From contig NC_071393.1 of assembly GCF_022682495.2 (NCBI RefSeq), positions 99,561,010-99,625,009 on the forward strand: DNA of 64,000 nt. Direction: 5' to 3'. Positions within the stretch are counted from its first letter, which is position 1. The number at the start of each line of letters is the position of its first letter. The position numbers and the translations under genes are program-made. Below the pieces are notes generated by a model that saw only the letters and a list, made by a program, of their open reading frames with translations, was not told the DNA's origin and ran no database searches. Shown piece after piece: positions 48,605 to 63,932 of the stretch. This DNA comes from Desmodus rotundus (Eukaryota > Chordata > Mammalia > Chiroptera > Phyllostomidae).

Positions 48605-48735
48605 AAACTTCCGTTTCCTCCAACTAGGGATGCAGTGGTTACTTACTCCCGTGGAACTGTGAGGGTTAAATAGGATAATGCTTTAAAGCACTTGGCCCAC
48701 TTCCTGGAACATGGCAAGCCCTTGGTTTATAAGCT
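48605..48735 (+). mobile_element. MIR SINE remnant
   Basis: TCCGTTTCCTCCAACTAGGG, GTGAGGGTTAAATAGGATAATGC and ACTTGGCCCACTTCCTGGAACATGG are in MIR sense order. Confidence 0.6.
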
Positions 48736-49099
48736 AATACTCATTTTTAATATGAGTTCCTGGTCCTCCAGTGAAAGAACAGAGCTTTTGGCCTATAAAA
48801 TCGATTCCCAGAAATGAGAAGCACTAGAAGGTGGACGGGGAATGGGATGGGGAAAAAGGCACTTAGAAGACCCCTGTTTTATTTTGTTTATAAATCCATC
48901 TTTCACCGTAGCCACCATTGTGTTGTCCAGCTCTCTGCGTTCTGGCTGCCTGTGAACTCCCTGAGGCTCCCCTGGGGAGGATATTTTCCTGTGCCTCCTT
49001 CACCTCCCTGGGTCCCCTCCTCTCCTCTCCCTTCACCTCCCAGGTACCCCTCTTCTCCTCAAATATCAGCCAGTTACAGTGGAGTCCAATCTCACTTCA
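48736..49099. other. unassigned, pyrimidine-rich at the right
   Basis: The stretch from about 49000 to 49060 is CT-rich with CCTCCC motifs. Overlapping plus-strand ORFs (48814-49194, 48918-49307) run into the Ves SINE and are composition artefacts. Confidence 0.5.
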
Positions 49100-49320
49100 G
49101 CACTGGCTGGGTGGCTCAATTGGTTGGAGTGTCATCCCATACACCAAAAGGTTGTGGGTTCAATTCCCAGTCAGGACACATACGACATACCTAGGTTGCT
49201 GCTTTGATCCCCGGTTGGGGCGCACACAAGAGGCAACCAATCAATGTTCCTCTCTCTCTCTGTCTCTCTCTCTCTCTTCCCTTCTCAAATCAATAAATAT
49301 ATTCTAGGGTGAGGATTAAA
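49100..49320 (+). mobile_element. Ves SINE
   Basis: GCACTGGCTGGGTGGCTCAA start, A box (TGGCTCAATTGG), B box (GGTTCAATTCCC), CAACCAATCAATGTTCCTCTC, a (TC)n run and a final AATAAATATATTCTAGGGTGAGGATTAAA tail. Confidence 0.94.
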
Positions 49321-52095
49321 TAATTTCATTCCTTTTATCCCCAAGTTCCTCCATGCCCAAGTCTGTGTGGATATACCCTGCCCTACCTCTCACCCTGCCC
49401 CCACTTGCCCTATTCTCATCTCTGTTTTTATTCTCCACCTGCAGCTCCACACTACTGCTCAAAAATGAGCAAAAGCAAATGAGGAAACTAGGATATTGTG
49501 ACACCCGAAATAGATCTTGGTGACGTCTCCAGTTGTTGAGACACGTAGTTGGGAAAGAGTGAGCATCCAAGACGGATTGGAACCCTGATACTCTGGGGCT
49601 TGAAGGTGTTGGGGGAAGAGCAACAAGCTTCACAAATAAATCCCTTATTGATTTAAAATGCCCCCAGCGTCTGGAGAACCAAAAAGAAATTAGTGTGTGC
49701 TGATTAGTACACACTATTAGATTAAAATGTGCCATTTTGGTATCAAGTCAAAGTGGCCAACTGGTAACAGAGAGAGATGCCTGACAAAAAACCACACTGA
49801 AGCCTGGCAGACTGTTTTACAATTACTATTTGATACACACTGCAGCTGCTATGCATAAATTCACTGGTGTTCTGACTGTTAGAGCCCTTCACGGGAAAGC
49901 ATGTTAACTGTACTCTTTGTATGCATAATCTAACCAAGTTCGTGCTGGTGTACTTACTTGCTGCAGAATAAATTAAAGTAGTGATCAAAAAAAAAAAGAG
50001 TGACAAAATGATCGAGCTAAACTTGGATTGTGGTATGAACAGTTAACAAAGATATTTATCTAGGTGACTAATTGTAGAAATAAGCTCCAAAATATTTTAC
50101 ATTGGAATAGTTTGAAATTAGTCCTCTAATTCAAGAGCAAGTAACAACCACTCACAAATGAATGATATGGCGAGCTAACAAATGAGAATAATGAAGGTAT
50201 CGTCAGGTGACTGAGAAACTGTAAACCTCTCATTTGTTCTCTAGACCTAAAATTGCTTGTTTTATTGCCAATGTAATCTGAACCTGTAAATATACAAAAC
50301 AAATAAATCAAATCCCCTTAGCACCTACTGCAAATATCACAACACAGTTCTGGGAAACACACAGTTGTAATTAAAATGAAAGGCCACGGGGAAGCCTGAC
50401 GGATACCAGGCTTAAAAAACACCATTAGAGTACAAGAAAGAACGGGATCCTCCACAATTAACCTGCACTCTCTAAGGCAAGGATTCCATTAGCAAAACAT
50501 TTATTTATCTTCGTGCCACCGAAATAAGGGGTTGTATGTTTATCCCCAAGCCTCCATGGCAAGAAAATGTGTGGTTTCTTAACAGAAAAGTTCCTCCTGG
50601 AAGAAATTAAAATGCTGGATGTATTTTTAGGAAGAGAATGATAATGGTTATTATTCCATGACGGGCCTCTCTCTAATGTTGCTGGGGTGGGGGTGGGGAA
50701 ATGCTCCTCTCATCAGCTGAGAAGAATAAAATGCCTTCTGTGTTATTCTTGGGTTTGGAATTCAGGTGGGATAATTAGGACATTCCTGCAGATTCGGGCC
50801 AGTCTGTCATACACAAGCTTTATCATTGTTCTCGGGGTCTTGTTGTTTGTATTCTTTTTGCTCACGGACAGATAAAACCCAGCATAATCTCATTCTACCA
50901 GCGCATTGCAAGAAAGAGACTATGTTCCCTTTTTGATAGCAGGAATCAAATATCTGTAAAGCATAATGCTAATGAAATTATGAGCACTTAACACTTATTC
51001 ATCACTGGCAAGGAAATCGGGATCATAAGACGTGAGTCTAACAGTCCAGTTCGGTGGGGTACTTTCCTTGAGCAGGTTTTCCATGCATGGCTCCGTGGCC
51101 ATTTCGGTCAGTGCCCTTTCCGGCTGAGAGTCCTGTGGGCCTCTGGAGCAGCACGAGTCACTGTGGCCTGGCACTCTGCGGGGCGCGAGAGTTTGTGCCT
51201 CTGCTCACTAAATGCCAGGAACACTTCTTGTGATTGTCATAACCCAGGCCACCCCACACATTTCCCAGTGATGGAGTAAGAGGTGGCACCTCCCCTGACT
51301 GAGAACCACTGCCAGTGAATCTGGTGTGGGGCCTGGGGAATAGATGGAATCCCATTTGGAATTTCCAGAGAGTAAATTATTAGAATTTTAAAAAGAACTT
51401 CTGGCTGTAGAATTCTGAAAGAATTAGTATGCAGTATTATCGTTCCCTACTTCGAACTTAGAGATGTGTAAGCACCCATATTCTGTGCCATAACCTAGGT
51501 GCCAGAGGATCTAGTGCTTGACAGGTGCTACCAATTGCTGGGCTAAGCACAGCTTGTTGGACCAAAGAGTGTCACTCTAGTGCTACCCACCCTTGATCGC
51601 CACCCCAGCTGACTCCCAGAGATGTTCTGAGAGTCCAGGAATGGCCTCAGGAATCCAAAGTTTCCCCAAAAGAACCAGACTCTGACTCAGTTTCCATTTG
51701 CCCCACCGATTTGTAGAAGACGTAGAGTTCACAGCTGGCTGAATCTCTGGAGCGGCCCTCTGACGGCCCAGGTGTGTGTGTTTTAAAGCTTTATCTGCAT
51801 GATCTCTTCAGCAGAATTTTACTTTTTCTTTTAGCCATTTTAGTTAGTGTATTCAAACAATTTCCTTCCCTCTTATAAAAAAAAATCATTTTGCCTCATT
51901 TGGGTTACACATAAAATGAAACAGGAACATTAGCCAAGAATGTCTGATTTCTGTCTGTGCTTCCCTGTTGAAACTGCCTAAGCATCTAACTCTGGCCCAT
52001 GATGGAAACGAGGTACAAGACTCTTTCCCCAACCACACTTCTCGCAGCACGCAAGTGCTCTCCAATGAGGAAGGGTGGGAGGCAAAAGCCTGCTT
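49321..52095. other. unassigned non-coding DNA
   Basis: No exon supported. The part at 50.4-51.0 kb is complex, non-repetitive sequence and a candidate for conserved non-coding DNA near GNG2, to be tested by alignment. Confidence 0.4.
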
Positions 52096-53515
52096 CTTCC
52101 CCATTAATATATATATCAGTGATATACCATTTCTATGCACTAACAATGAGCAATCTGAAAAAAATATTAATTTAAAAATTCCACTTACAATAGTGTCAAA
52201 AGAAGAAAATACTTAGAAATTAACTTGATTAATTTAGGAATAGAATAGAAAGCCCGGGAATAAACCCACATGTATATTGTCAAATGATTTTCAACAAGGG
52301 TGATGAGTACTTAATAGGAAAAAGACAATCTTTTCAACAAATGGTACTGAAAAAATTAGGTATCCACATGCAAAAGAATGGTGTTGGACTCTTAGCTAAT
52401 GTCATATACAAAAATTAACTCAAAATGCATCAAAGACCTAAATAAAAGAGCTAAAAACTATAAAACACCCTGGAGAAATAATAGGGCAAATGCTTCACAA
52501 CATTGGACTTAGCAATGATTTTTTGGATATAACAACAAAGGCACAAGCAACAAAAAAAGGAAAGACAAATTGGACTTAACGAAAATTAAAAACTTGTGTG
52601 CCTTGAAGCACACTGTTAACACGGTGAAAACGCAATTCATGGAATGGGAGAAAATATTTACAAACCTTGTATCTGATATGAGATTAATAGTAATAAAAAA
52701 TATAATTTAACAAAAAATTCAAAGTGGACTAAGTGTGGTTATTGCAAGGGGTGGCAGGAGTATAAGGGAGTTAAGTGGTAATGGAAAAAATTAAATTAAA
52801 AAATTTTAAAACTTAAAAAATAAGAAACAAATGAGCTAAGGATTTGAATAGACATTTCTCCGCAGAAGGTGTGCAAATGGTTGATAAGAAAAGACATTCA
52901 TTATCACTAATCATTAGGGAATAAAAATCAAAACCATAATGAGAAATTACTTCTCACTTATTAGGATGACGACTATTTTAAAAAAAAACAAAATAACAAG
53001 CAATGGTGAAGATAAGGAAAAATTGCAACCCTTGTGCGTTTTGCTAAGCATGTGAAATGATGCAGCTGCTGTGGAAAACAGTATGGCTGTTCCTCAAAAA
53101 ATGAAAAAGATTTACCATATGATCCAGCAATTCTACTTCTAGGAATATACCCCCAAGAACTGAAAGTAGAGTCTCGAAGAGATATTTATTCATCCATGTG
53201 CATAGAAGTTTTATTCACAGTAGCTAAAACATGGAAGTGACTCAAGTGCCCATCAACAAAATGAGATATTATTCAGCCTTTAAAAAAAGGAAATTTAGAC
53301 ATATTCTACAATATGGATAAACCTCGAGGACATTATGGTAAGTGAAATAAGCCAGCCATGGAAAGACAAATACTGTTACGACTTTACCTCTATGAGATAC
53401 CTAGACCAGCCAAAAGCATAGAAACAGAAAGTGGAATAGTTGTTTTCAGGGCTGAGAGGAGAAAAGAATGGGAGTTACTGTTTACTGGATATGGTTTCGG
53501 TTTCATATGGTGAAA
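52096..53515 (+). mobile_element. old L1, ORF2 C-terminal part and 3' UTR
   Basis: Sense L1 order: ATTTCTATGCACTAACAATGAGCAATCTG, TGATTTTCAACAAGGGTG, CACCCTGGAGAAATAATAGGGCAAATGC, ATTGGACTTAACGAAAATTAAAAACTTGTG, AAAACAGTATGGCTGTTCCTCAAA, GATCCAGCAATTCTACTTCTAGG and AAGTGAAATAAGCCAGCCATGG. Many stops and indels; the segment about 52700-52820 looks rearranged. Not functional. Confidence 0.93.
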
Positions 53516-53984
53516 AGAGGATGTGTGCGTGTAAGTGTAAAATGCTTTGTCCAAATGCCTCAAGCTTGGAAGACAGGCAACTTTTTTATTTACCACAGCC
53601 ACATTTTAGGAAGACACACACCTCTTTGGAACACTGGTCTAGGACTTCACAGTTTTCAGTCTTCAGGACGGGGATTTTGTCATTGCTTTTATGGGAAAGC
53701 AGCTGGATGTAAAAAAGAGGGAAAGGCACAAAGTGATTCTAAAAGTGGCGCTAGCCTCTGTTGGGTCACATGATAAAACAAGAAAATTCAGGATGGATCT
53801 TCCTAAAACTGGGAGCATAAATCAAAGCCTATGTTAACTTTTTCTCTTAAGCCCATTTAGGTTTCAAATGTGTTCTCTCCCCCAGCATTTCTAGACTTGC
53901 ATTCTGCCCCATCCCTCTTCCTTTCCCATCTCAACCCCCACCTCCCCCCTTCCCTTCTCTGTCTATACAGAGGTCTCCTTCTGT
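53516..53984. other. unassigned non-coding DNA
   Basis: Nothing recognised. Confidence 0.5.
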
Positions 53985-54520
53985 GGAGGCAGAAGGAAAG
54001 CTAAAGGCCCCCAAAGATGCCCATGTCCCTATTCCTGGAACCTGTGAATATGTTGTTACATGGCAAAGAGAAATTAAGCTTATAGATGGAATTAAGGTTG
54101 TTAGTCAGCTGACCTAAAGATAGGGAGATTATCCCGGATTGTCCGGTTGGGCCCAATGTGGTTACATGGATCCTTCTAAGTGAAAGGAGGGGGAGGAGGA
54201 GAGTCTGAGGGATGTTCGCGACTAGAGGAGAGTTTAGAGTAATATGACAGGAGAAGGACTCAGTGTATGTTTGCTGGCTTTGAAGATGAGGGAAAAGGCC
54301 AAGAGCCAAGGAATGTTGGCAGCCCTGAGAAGCTAGAAAAGGAAAAGAAACAGATTTTTTGTTAGAGCCTCCAGAAGGCGCGCAGCCCCGCAGCACCTAG
54401 AATTTAGCCCAGTGAGACCTATTTCAGGCTCCTGGCCTCCAACACTGTAGGAGAATAAATTTCTACTGTTTAAGCTACTAAATTTATAGTAATATATTAC
54501 AGCAGCAACAGACAGTTCAT
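53985..54520 (+). mobile_element. ERVL-MaLR solo LTR (MLT1-type)
   Basis: CCTGTGAATATGTTGTTACATGGCAAAG, GGGAGATTATCCCGGATTGTCC, GGGCCCAATGTGGTTACATGGATCCTTCTAAG, GAGCCTCCAGAAGG, TTTAGCCCAGTGAGACC and the GTAGGAGAATAAATTTCTACTGTTTAAGC 3' end follow an MLT1-type LTR. No retroviral genes adjoin it, so it is a solo LTR. The 131-codon minus-strand ORF within it is noise. Subfamily from memory. Confidence 0.85.
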
Positions 54521-58060
<3,540 letters not shown>

Positions 58061-58067
58061 AATCATG

Positions 58068-58240
58068 GCTTGTGAGCCACACTCAGCCTACTGCCTGTTT
58101 TCATAATTTCATGTACGTATTGTCTCTGGCTAACTTTCACAATGCAACAGCAGAGTAGAGTAATTGCAGCAGAGACCCTGTGGCCCCCAGAGCATGATAT
58201 ATTTACTCTCTGGCCTTTTGCAGAAAACTTTACTGACTCC
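58068..58240 (+). mobile_element. hAT non-autonomous fossil
   Basis: CTACTGCCTGTTTTCATAATTTCATGTACGTATTGTCTCTGGC, GCAACAGCAGAGTAGAGTAATTGCAGCAGAGACC, and TATTTACTCTCTGGCCTTTTGCAGAAAACTTTACTGACTCC follow a widespread hAT element with TTTACTGACYCCTR-type ends. Confidence 0.78.
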
Positions 58241-58249
58241 TAATCTAGA

Positions 58250-58428
58250 GCGATGGTTCTCAGCCATCTTTACACTCAGATCACCCAAGGAATTCTATAA
58301 ACAGACCAATTCTGAGACTACATCCTATACCAATTAAATTAGAATCTCTTGGGATATGATTCAGGCATGAGTATATTTTTTATTAGTTAATGTAAATATA
58401 TAGCTGAGGTTGAGAACCTCAGTCCCAG
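58250..58428. mobile_element. hAT-Charlie fossil (MER20-like)
   Basis: Left end CGATGGTTCTCAGCCATCTT and right end GCTGAGGTTGAGAACCTCAG are inverted complements at hAT-like termini, with a AATTAGAATCTCTTGGGATATGATTCAGGCAT core. It directly abuts the preceding hAT piece. Confidence 0.82.
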
Positions 58429-59220
58429 AGAAAGGGGTTAGCTCCTTTTAATTCCCACTAGATACGAGCAGGAGAGTGAAGGGAGAGCTGGTCTTCCCCC
58501 ATAAATAAGCTGAGCAAATATTCATGGACACTTTTCTATCTACCCAATTGTCCTTTGTCAAATCTGAGGCCACAAGAGTAGAAGCAAGTAGCTTCTACTC
58601 TTCTTGTAACAAATTTCATTCATCTTTATTCACAAATGAGATAAAGGGTCTTCACCATCTGCCTTGCTCCTTTACTACCTGCCTCTTCTCCTCTCTTCTC
58701 TTTGCCTCTCCTTTTTTCTCTCCCTTACTGAAAAAGTCCACTGTGGCAGGTGGGCACAATAATTACTGGGAGAAGTGAGGTGGCCCAAGAAGTGTGGCTT
58801 CAGAAAGAGTTTTTCAGGGATTTTTTGGGGGGGGGCTGTTTCTGGTCATAGGCCTTCTAGAAAAGTCCACTTTGGCTTTGGGGTGACCCAATTAAGATAA
58901 AAATGTGAAGCACTATAGTGATTGGCATTTTCTGTTATCACTCAGCACTCTCAGGCCTGGCTCCTGAAGGCAGTTGTGAGAGTGTTGGTGGTGGTGAAAA
59001 GGTAACGGTGGAAGAAGAAGACCGACATAGGCCTTTTCAGCCATACGTCAGACCTTTATCATTCCTCACCTGAACTATTAGCTGCAAAAGACTCTTGCTG
59101 ATCTCTGAAATTCCATCTCAATTACCCTCATGTTACTGCCAAAGAAAAATATCTATAAGAAATCTCATTATGTTCCTCTCCATAAGAGAATCTTTTTGTG
59201 ATAGGCATCCCCTGTAAAAT
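58429..59220. other. GNG2 intron, nothing recognised
   Basis: No repeat or exon recognised. A G-rich patch lies at about 58825-58838. Confidence 0.5.
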
Positions 59221-59240
59221 AAAATTCTAACTCTTTTTTT

Positions 59241-59254
59241 AAAAATTATTTTTT
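59241..59254 (+). repeat. left target-site duplication of Ves SINE
   Basis: AAAAATTATTTTTT pairs with AAAAAAGTATTTTTC at about 59546-59559; low complexity, so modest weight. Confidence 0.5.
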
Positions 59255-59443
59255 GCCCTGGCCTATATAGACTCAGTTGGAACATTGTCCCCTGACCAAA
59301 AGGTTGAGGGTTTGATCCCCAGGCAGGGCACACACCTAAGTTGCAGGTTTGATTCTTGATCCCCAATCTTCAGTCCAGGTGCATGCAGTCCCCAGTCTGG
59401 GTGCATACAGGAGGCAACCAATCAATGTTTCTCTCTTGCATTG

Positions 59444-59487
<44 letters not shown>

Positions 59488-59545
59488 CTCTCTCTCTCTC
59501 CCCTCCCCCAAAGCAATGAAAAATAAATGTCCTCAGGTGAGGATA
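59255..59545 (+). mobile_element. Ves SINE, long variant
   Basis: GCCCTGGCCTATATAGACTC start with a mutated A box, then B box (GGTTTGATCCCC), and an internally duplicated body module (GATCCCCA...GGTGCATGCAG, then CCCAGTCTGGGTGCATACAG), a long (TC)n tract (59447-59503) and a final GCAATGAAAAATAAATGTCCTCAGGTGAGGAT. It is inserted at the poly(A) side of the L1 that follows. Confidence 0.93.
59447..59503 (+). repeat. (TC)n tract in the Ves SINE
   Basis: Roughly 28 CT/TC units with one GC interruption; likely polymorphic. Confidence 0.92.
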
Positions 59546-60410
59546 AAAAAAGTATTTTTCAATTACAGTTGATATACAATATTATATTAGTTTCAGGTAT
59601 TCAACAGTGATTAGACATTTATGTACCTTACAAAGTGATCCCTATAACAAAGAATTACCCTATAATTCTAGTTCCCATCTGGCACCCTACATAGTTATTA
59701 CAATATTATTGACTATATTCCCTATGTTGTACTTTATCTCTCAGTGACTATGTTTGTAACTTTCAATTTATGTTTCTTAATCCCTTTCACCTTTCTCAAT
59801 ATCTTATAGTTTTCTAAGTACAGGTCTTTTACCTCATTGGTTAAATTTATTCCTAGGTATTTTATTCTCTTTGATTATAAATGGGATTATTTTCTTAATT
59901 TCTCTTTCTGATTACTTTCTATTAGTGTATAAAATTCAATAAATGTCTGAATATTAATTTTACATCTTGCTACCTTACTGAATTCATTTATTAGTTCTAT
60001 TAGTTTGGGGTAGAATCTGTAGGATTTTCTATGTATAATATCATGCCAACTACAAACAATAGCAGTTTTACTTCTTCCTTTCCAATTCAGATGTATTTAT
60101 TTCTTTTTCTTGTCTGATTGCTATGGCCAGGACTTCCATTACTATGTTGAATAAAAGTGGTGAAAGTGGAGATCCTTGTCTTGCTCCTGATCTTAAAGAA
60201 AAAGCTTTTAGCTTTTCACTTTTGAGCATGATATTAGCTGTGGGATTGTCATAGATGACCTTTATTATGTTGAGGTATGATCCTTCATCTCCCCTCTGCT
60301 GAGAGTTGTTATAAATAGGTGTTGGATTGTGTCAAATGTTTTTCTGCATCTATCAATATGATCATATCCTTCATTTTTATCCTTCATTTTTTTATGTGTG
60401 GTGTATCACA
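59546..60410 (-). mobile_element. internally deleted old L1
   Basis: Antisense L1. Positions 59563-59810 are 3' UTR (TACAGTTGATATACAATATT, GTTTCAGGTATTCAACAGTGATTAGACATTTATG). At about 59795-59815 it jumps to ORF2 sequence (AGTTTTCTAAGTACAGGTCTTTTACCTC, CATTACTATGTTGAATAAAAGTGGTGAAAGTGG, GGAGATCCTTGTCTTGCTCC), so the ORF2 C-terminal part between them is missing. Multiple stop codons; inactive. Confidence 0.92.
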
Positions 60411-60439
60411 TTACAAAATTCAAGTTCTTTAGCAGAATA

Positions 60440-60670
60440 TGCACGGTCCTTCTGGACCCTGCCCATCTTTTAGCTTTATACCCTTCCTTTTGCCCACATG
60501 TAATACCAAACCACTTAATTCCCTTGAGGGGAATTTCAGTTGCTTGGAACATTCACTCTCATCCTCTCTGCCTTTCTGTTTTATCAACTCCAATGAATTT
60601 ACAGTTCCTTGAACATTCAGACCAATTATTATATTCTCTAAGAAGCTTTCCCAGAAACTCCTCCTAAAGT
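60440..60670 (+). mobile_element. L2 3'-UTR-type remnant
   Basis: GGTCCTTCTGGACCCTGCCC, CTTGGAACATTCACTCTCATC and TAAGAAGCTTTCCCAGAAACTCC fit sense L2 order. Confidence 0.55.
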
Positions 60671-60694
60671 TGGACTTTTGCTGTTTCTTCAGTT

Positions 60695-60860
60695 GTTCGT
60701 TAATTCATTTATCTAGTAAATATTTTACTGAGAGATTTCTAAACTGCCAGGCCTCTTTAGGTACTAGAGATATAGAGATGGACAAAGATGAAGACATAAT
60801 TCTTGCCCCCAAGGATCTCCTTCTCTAGTGAGGGGTTACACAAAGTATGAACAAGATCTA
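60695..60860 (-). mobile_element. L2-like 3'-end fragment
   Basis: TTCATTTATCTAGTAAATATTTTACTGAGAG, CAGGCCTCTTTAGGTACTAGAGATATAGAGATGGACAAAGATGAAGACA and GCCCCCAAGGATCTCC fit an antisense L2-type end. Confidence 0.6.
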
Positions 60861-62787
60861 TCAATGTTGCCAGTAAGATATCCAAGGAGCATCATTACCA
60901 AATACTATCAGAAAGAAGCCAACAGCACACCCTAACTCCCTTTGTATACTACTTCTAAAGACACCAAATAAATCACTTTTAAAAGAGAAACAACGCATTA
61001 GTCTAATCAACTGAGCACCAAGGAATTGCCTTCCTAGATGATCTTTTTTTGAAATCTCTGAATCCCTCTTGATGTTATTAGACCTTAATTGTTGCAAATA
61101 CAGCAGCAGCCTGTATTTCAGCATTTGTTCTGCACATTGGAGCCAGGCAGGCATGCTGTGGTGAAGTGTCAGATTATTTTTAGTTTAGCTGTTGGATAAA
61201 ACTGTGGCTGTGTTGACACAGCTGTCAGCTAGCTGGTTTAGGACTTGGTTATCTGCCTTTAGGGTCCCTTCAGGGCTTCTGAGCATTCAGGCTTCTGTAC
61301 CTACTTTTCATGCATGATACTGTCAGCAGGAAGGGGCTTCTCTGTGAACATCCCAGGTCGCGATTTTCTAGTCAGAGTAGTAACCTCTTCAAGTCATCAT
61401 TTCTGGAAGCAGTGGTTCTGTATATATCTGGTAAAGCCTACTGCTGCTGAGGCCACAAGGAACAGAGGGTAAGGGGGCACTGCTGGCCCTGGAGCTGCTG
61501 AGTGTCTTTTAAGCAAGGGGTGGCCTTATCTCTCATGTGGCCTCCTGAATAATTTAGGCAGCATAGAGTAGCCCTACCATAAAAGAATCTGAATAGCATT
61601 TTCATTATTAAACTGTCTTGTTTTCTATCCCTGCACATCACAGATCCTGGGACATTTGGGCTATGGAATCCATTATCTACTCATAAGCCTCAGGCATATA
61701 TAAATTATACTCCCAGCTTTTCTGTGTTTCTCTGTTAGCATTTCATCCAGGGACAGAAAGTAAAATCAAAAGAAGCTGGGCAGGAGTCTGGGCGGAGGGA
61801 CCGAGAGGGCACAGTGGAGACTGTAACACTCAGATACGTGAGACAGCAGTGCACTCACCCTAAGGCGAATGAAAGAAACCTTGTCCTGAGAGTACAAGTT
61901 GAGAGAGCATGCAGAAGAGTGAAGGACAGCAGGACTTCAGTAAGTCTATTTACTCATCACTATATTAGGAGTTTTTGGGTTTCTAATAATAGGAACCTAA
62001 CCCCACGCTGGCTTGAGCAGAAAGAGGGGATTGATTGTAAAAGATAGAGAGTGTCTCAGAATCCAAGAGCAGAAATGTAGCTGGGTGAGCAGTGGACGTG
62101 AGAATTGGAAGGCCATCGGGAACTGTGGGTGTTCTGTGACGTGTCTCTGTTTCTCTCTGTGTGTCTGCCTCTTTCTTTTCTGGGCAAGAATAGGTTCCTC
62201 AGCTACCTATTTCACATGAAAGACGCACCATGGCTTCCTACGGCTCCCAGGATCACATGGCACAGTTCCAGCTTCATGAAGAGATAGATTGATTCAGTCC
62301 CTTTTAGTCTCAATTCCATATTACTAGAGTAGCATCTCTGTCCTAGCGAGAATGAGCCATCTGCAGCTACAGTCTATTGACATTAGAACTGAACCACATT
62401 GCACAAACATGGCTCTTAGGAATTACCCCATCCATATGGATGGGAAGTGGATAGATATTTAAGGAGGGGAGAGAATCACTATAAGCTGAAAAACTGTTCT
62501 TTGACAGAGGCCATTGTTATATCATGAAAGAAAATGTAGATATAAGAGCAAAAGAAAGCCAAGACCTGGAGAGTGGGTGAAATGATTGCTTCTTTAATAA
62601 CTGGATGCTCCATAAATTGACCCCACATAAAAATGTCACTTATTTTTCATTTCTCCCAAATGTTCCCAGTAGCCCTTTCTAACCGGGTCTGTACACCATC
62701 TCAAGAACATGCTGTGCAAATTCCCACCTCTCTGGTTATTCAGGTCCGTCACTGAGAACACCCTTTCCCTTATTCTTTTTCTATTAT
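60861..62787. other. GNG2 intron, nothing confident
   Basis: No exon supported. A weak L2-like patch lies at 62650-62780. The sequence at 61.9-62.35 kb has an old-LTR look (ATTACTAGAGTAGCATCTC, CGGCTCCCAGGATCACATGGCACAG) but I cannot name it. Confidence 0.4.
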
Positions 62788-63139
62788 AGGCTGGTTTATG
62801 TTACAAATTTCAACAAAAATTTGTATGTTGAAATCCTAACCCGCAACATGATAGTATTTGGAGGTGGGGTCTTTGGGAGGTTATTAGGTTATAAAAGCAA
62901 TTAGTGTTCTTTCATAAAAGAGACCCCAGGGAGAGGACTTGCCCCTTCTAACATGAGAGGACACAGTGATAAGAGCACCATCTATAAACCACAAAGCAGG
63001 CCCTCACCAGACACCAAATCTGCCAGCACCTTGATCTTGGACTTCCCCACCTCCAGAACTATGAGAAATAAATTCTGTTGTCTATAAGTCCCCCAGTCTA
63101 TGGTATTTTGTTATAGCAGTCTGAATAATCTACAACGCT
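62788..63139 (+). mobile_element. ERVL-MaLR solo LTR (MST/MLT1-type)
   Basis: TATGTTGAAATCCTAACCCGCAACATGATAGTATTTGGAGGTGGGGTCTTTGGGAGG, then a TTATAAAAGC TATA-like box, GAGACCCCAGGGAGAGGACTTGCCCCTTC, CACCAGACACCAAATCTGCCAGCACCTTGATC, GAGAAATAAATTC with the polyadenylation signal and a GGTATTTTGTTATAGCAGTCTGAATAATCTACAAC end. Solo LTR with no internal genes. Confidence 0.92.
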
Positions 63140-63276
63140 ATCCAAACCTTATGCCTCTATTAGGGGTCAGCTCAAATCCTTACTTGTCCATGAATCTTTT
63201 TTTCCATTCTGACCATATTTACTAATTAATTTGCTAATTTTACCCTCATCAGATAAATTTTTCCAACTAGACTATA

Positions 63277-63932
63277 TGAGGTCTATCCAGAAGGTATCCA
63301 GCCATTAATATGAAAGCTAGAGACATTTATTGAAGAAGATACAAGAAACATTGTGCATAGGACAATGACGCCTAAGTCCCCTTCAAAGGAGGCACCTTGG
63401 GACCCCACACAGTTCTCCCAATTGCCATCAGCTGTTCTGTTGTGTTTTCCTGAATTTCATTGATGGTCTAAAATCTCTTCCCTTTCAAAGATGATTTTAG
63501 TTTTGGGAAAAGCCAGAAGTCACAGGGTGCCAAATGTGGGCTGTAGTGGGGCTGAGTCACGAGGGTGATTTGATGTTTCACCAAAAGACTTTGCACAAGA
63601 CATGATGCATGAGTGGGCGCGTTGTCGTGATGAATTTGCCAGTGACCAGTTGCCTGTAGCTGCAGCCTTCTGAATCATCTGAATAGTTTTCACAGAGGAA
63701 TGTTCAAGCTTAGTGCACTATTTGATGCAGATTCATTATTTTACTCGCTTAGTCATTTTGAGTGCACATGTTCACTCAACAGCGTCTACCACCCCCACTG
63801 ATAGTACAGTGATCTCGTTACTATTCACCATGCACATTCCAGTCCACACCCTTGGCTGCCAGGTTTCATCCATGTTGCTCAAACCATTCTTGTTATATTA
63901 ACAATGGCTGAACTTTTTCCAGACACACCTCA
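63277..63932 (-). mobile_element. mariner deletion derivative
   Basis: Terminal inverted repeats of about 26-30 bp are at 63277 onward (TGAGGTCTATCCAG) and ending at 63932 (CCAGACACACCTCA); a TA precedes the left end and the right TA is mutated to AA. On the minus strand the N-terminal transposase part (MTKRVK, then TIQMIQKAAATGNW) is joined in a shifted frame to the C-terminal catalytic part (HHDNAPTHASCLVQS ... LAPCDFWLFPKLK). The second and third catalytic aspartates are present with the mariner spacing of 34 residues, while the first is lost with the deletion. Early stop codons and a frameshift kill the frame. Confidence 0.93.

Noticed and set aside
51886..52146. 86-codon minus-strand ORF
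   Set aside because: Overlaps the left edge of an L1 and has no domain.
54001..54396. 131-codon minus-strand ORF
   Set aside because: Lies in the antisense of a MaLR LTR.
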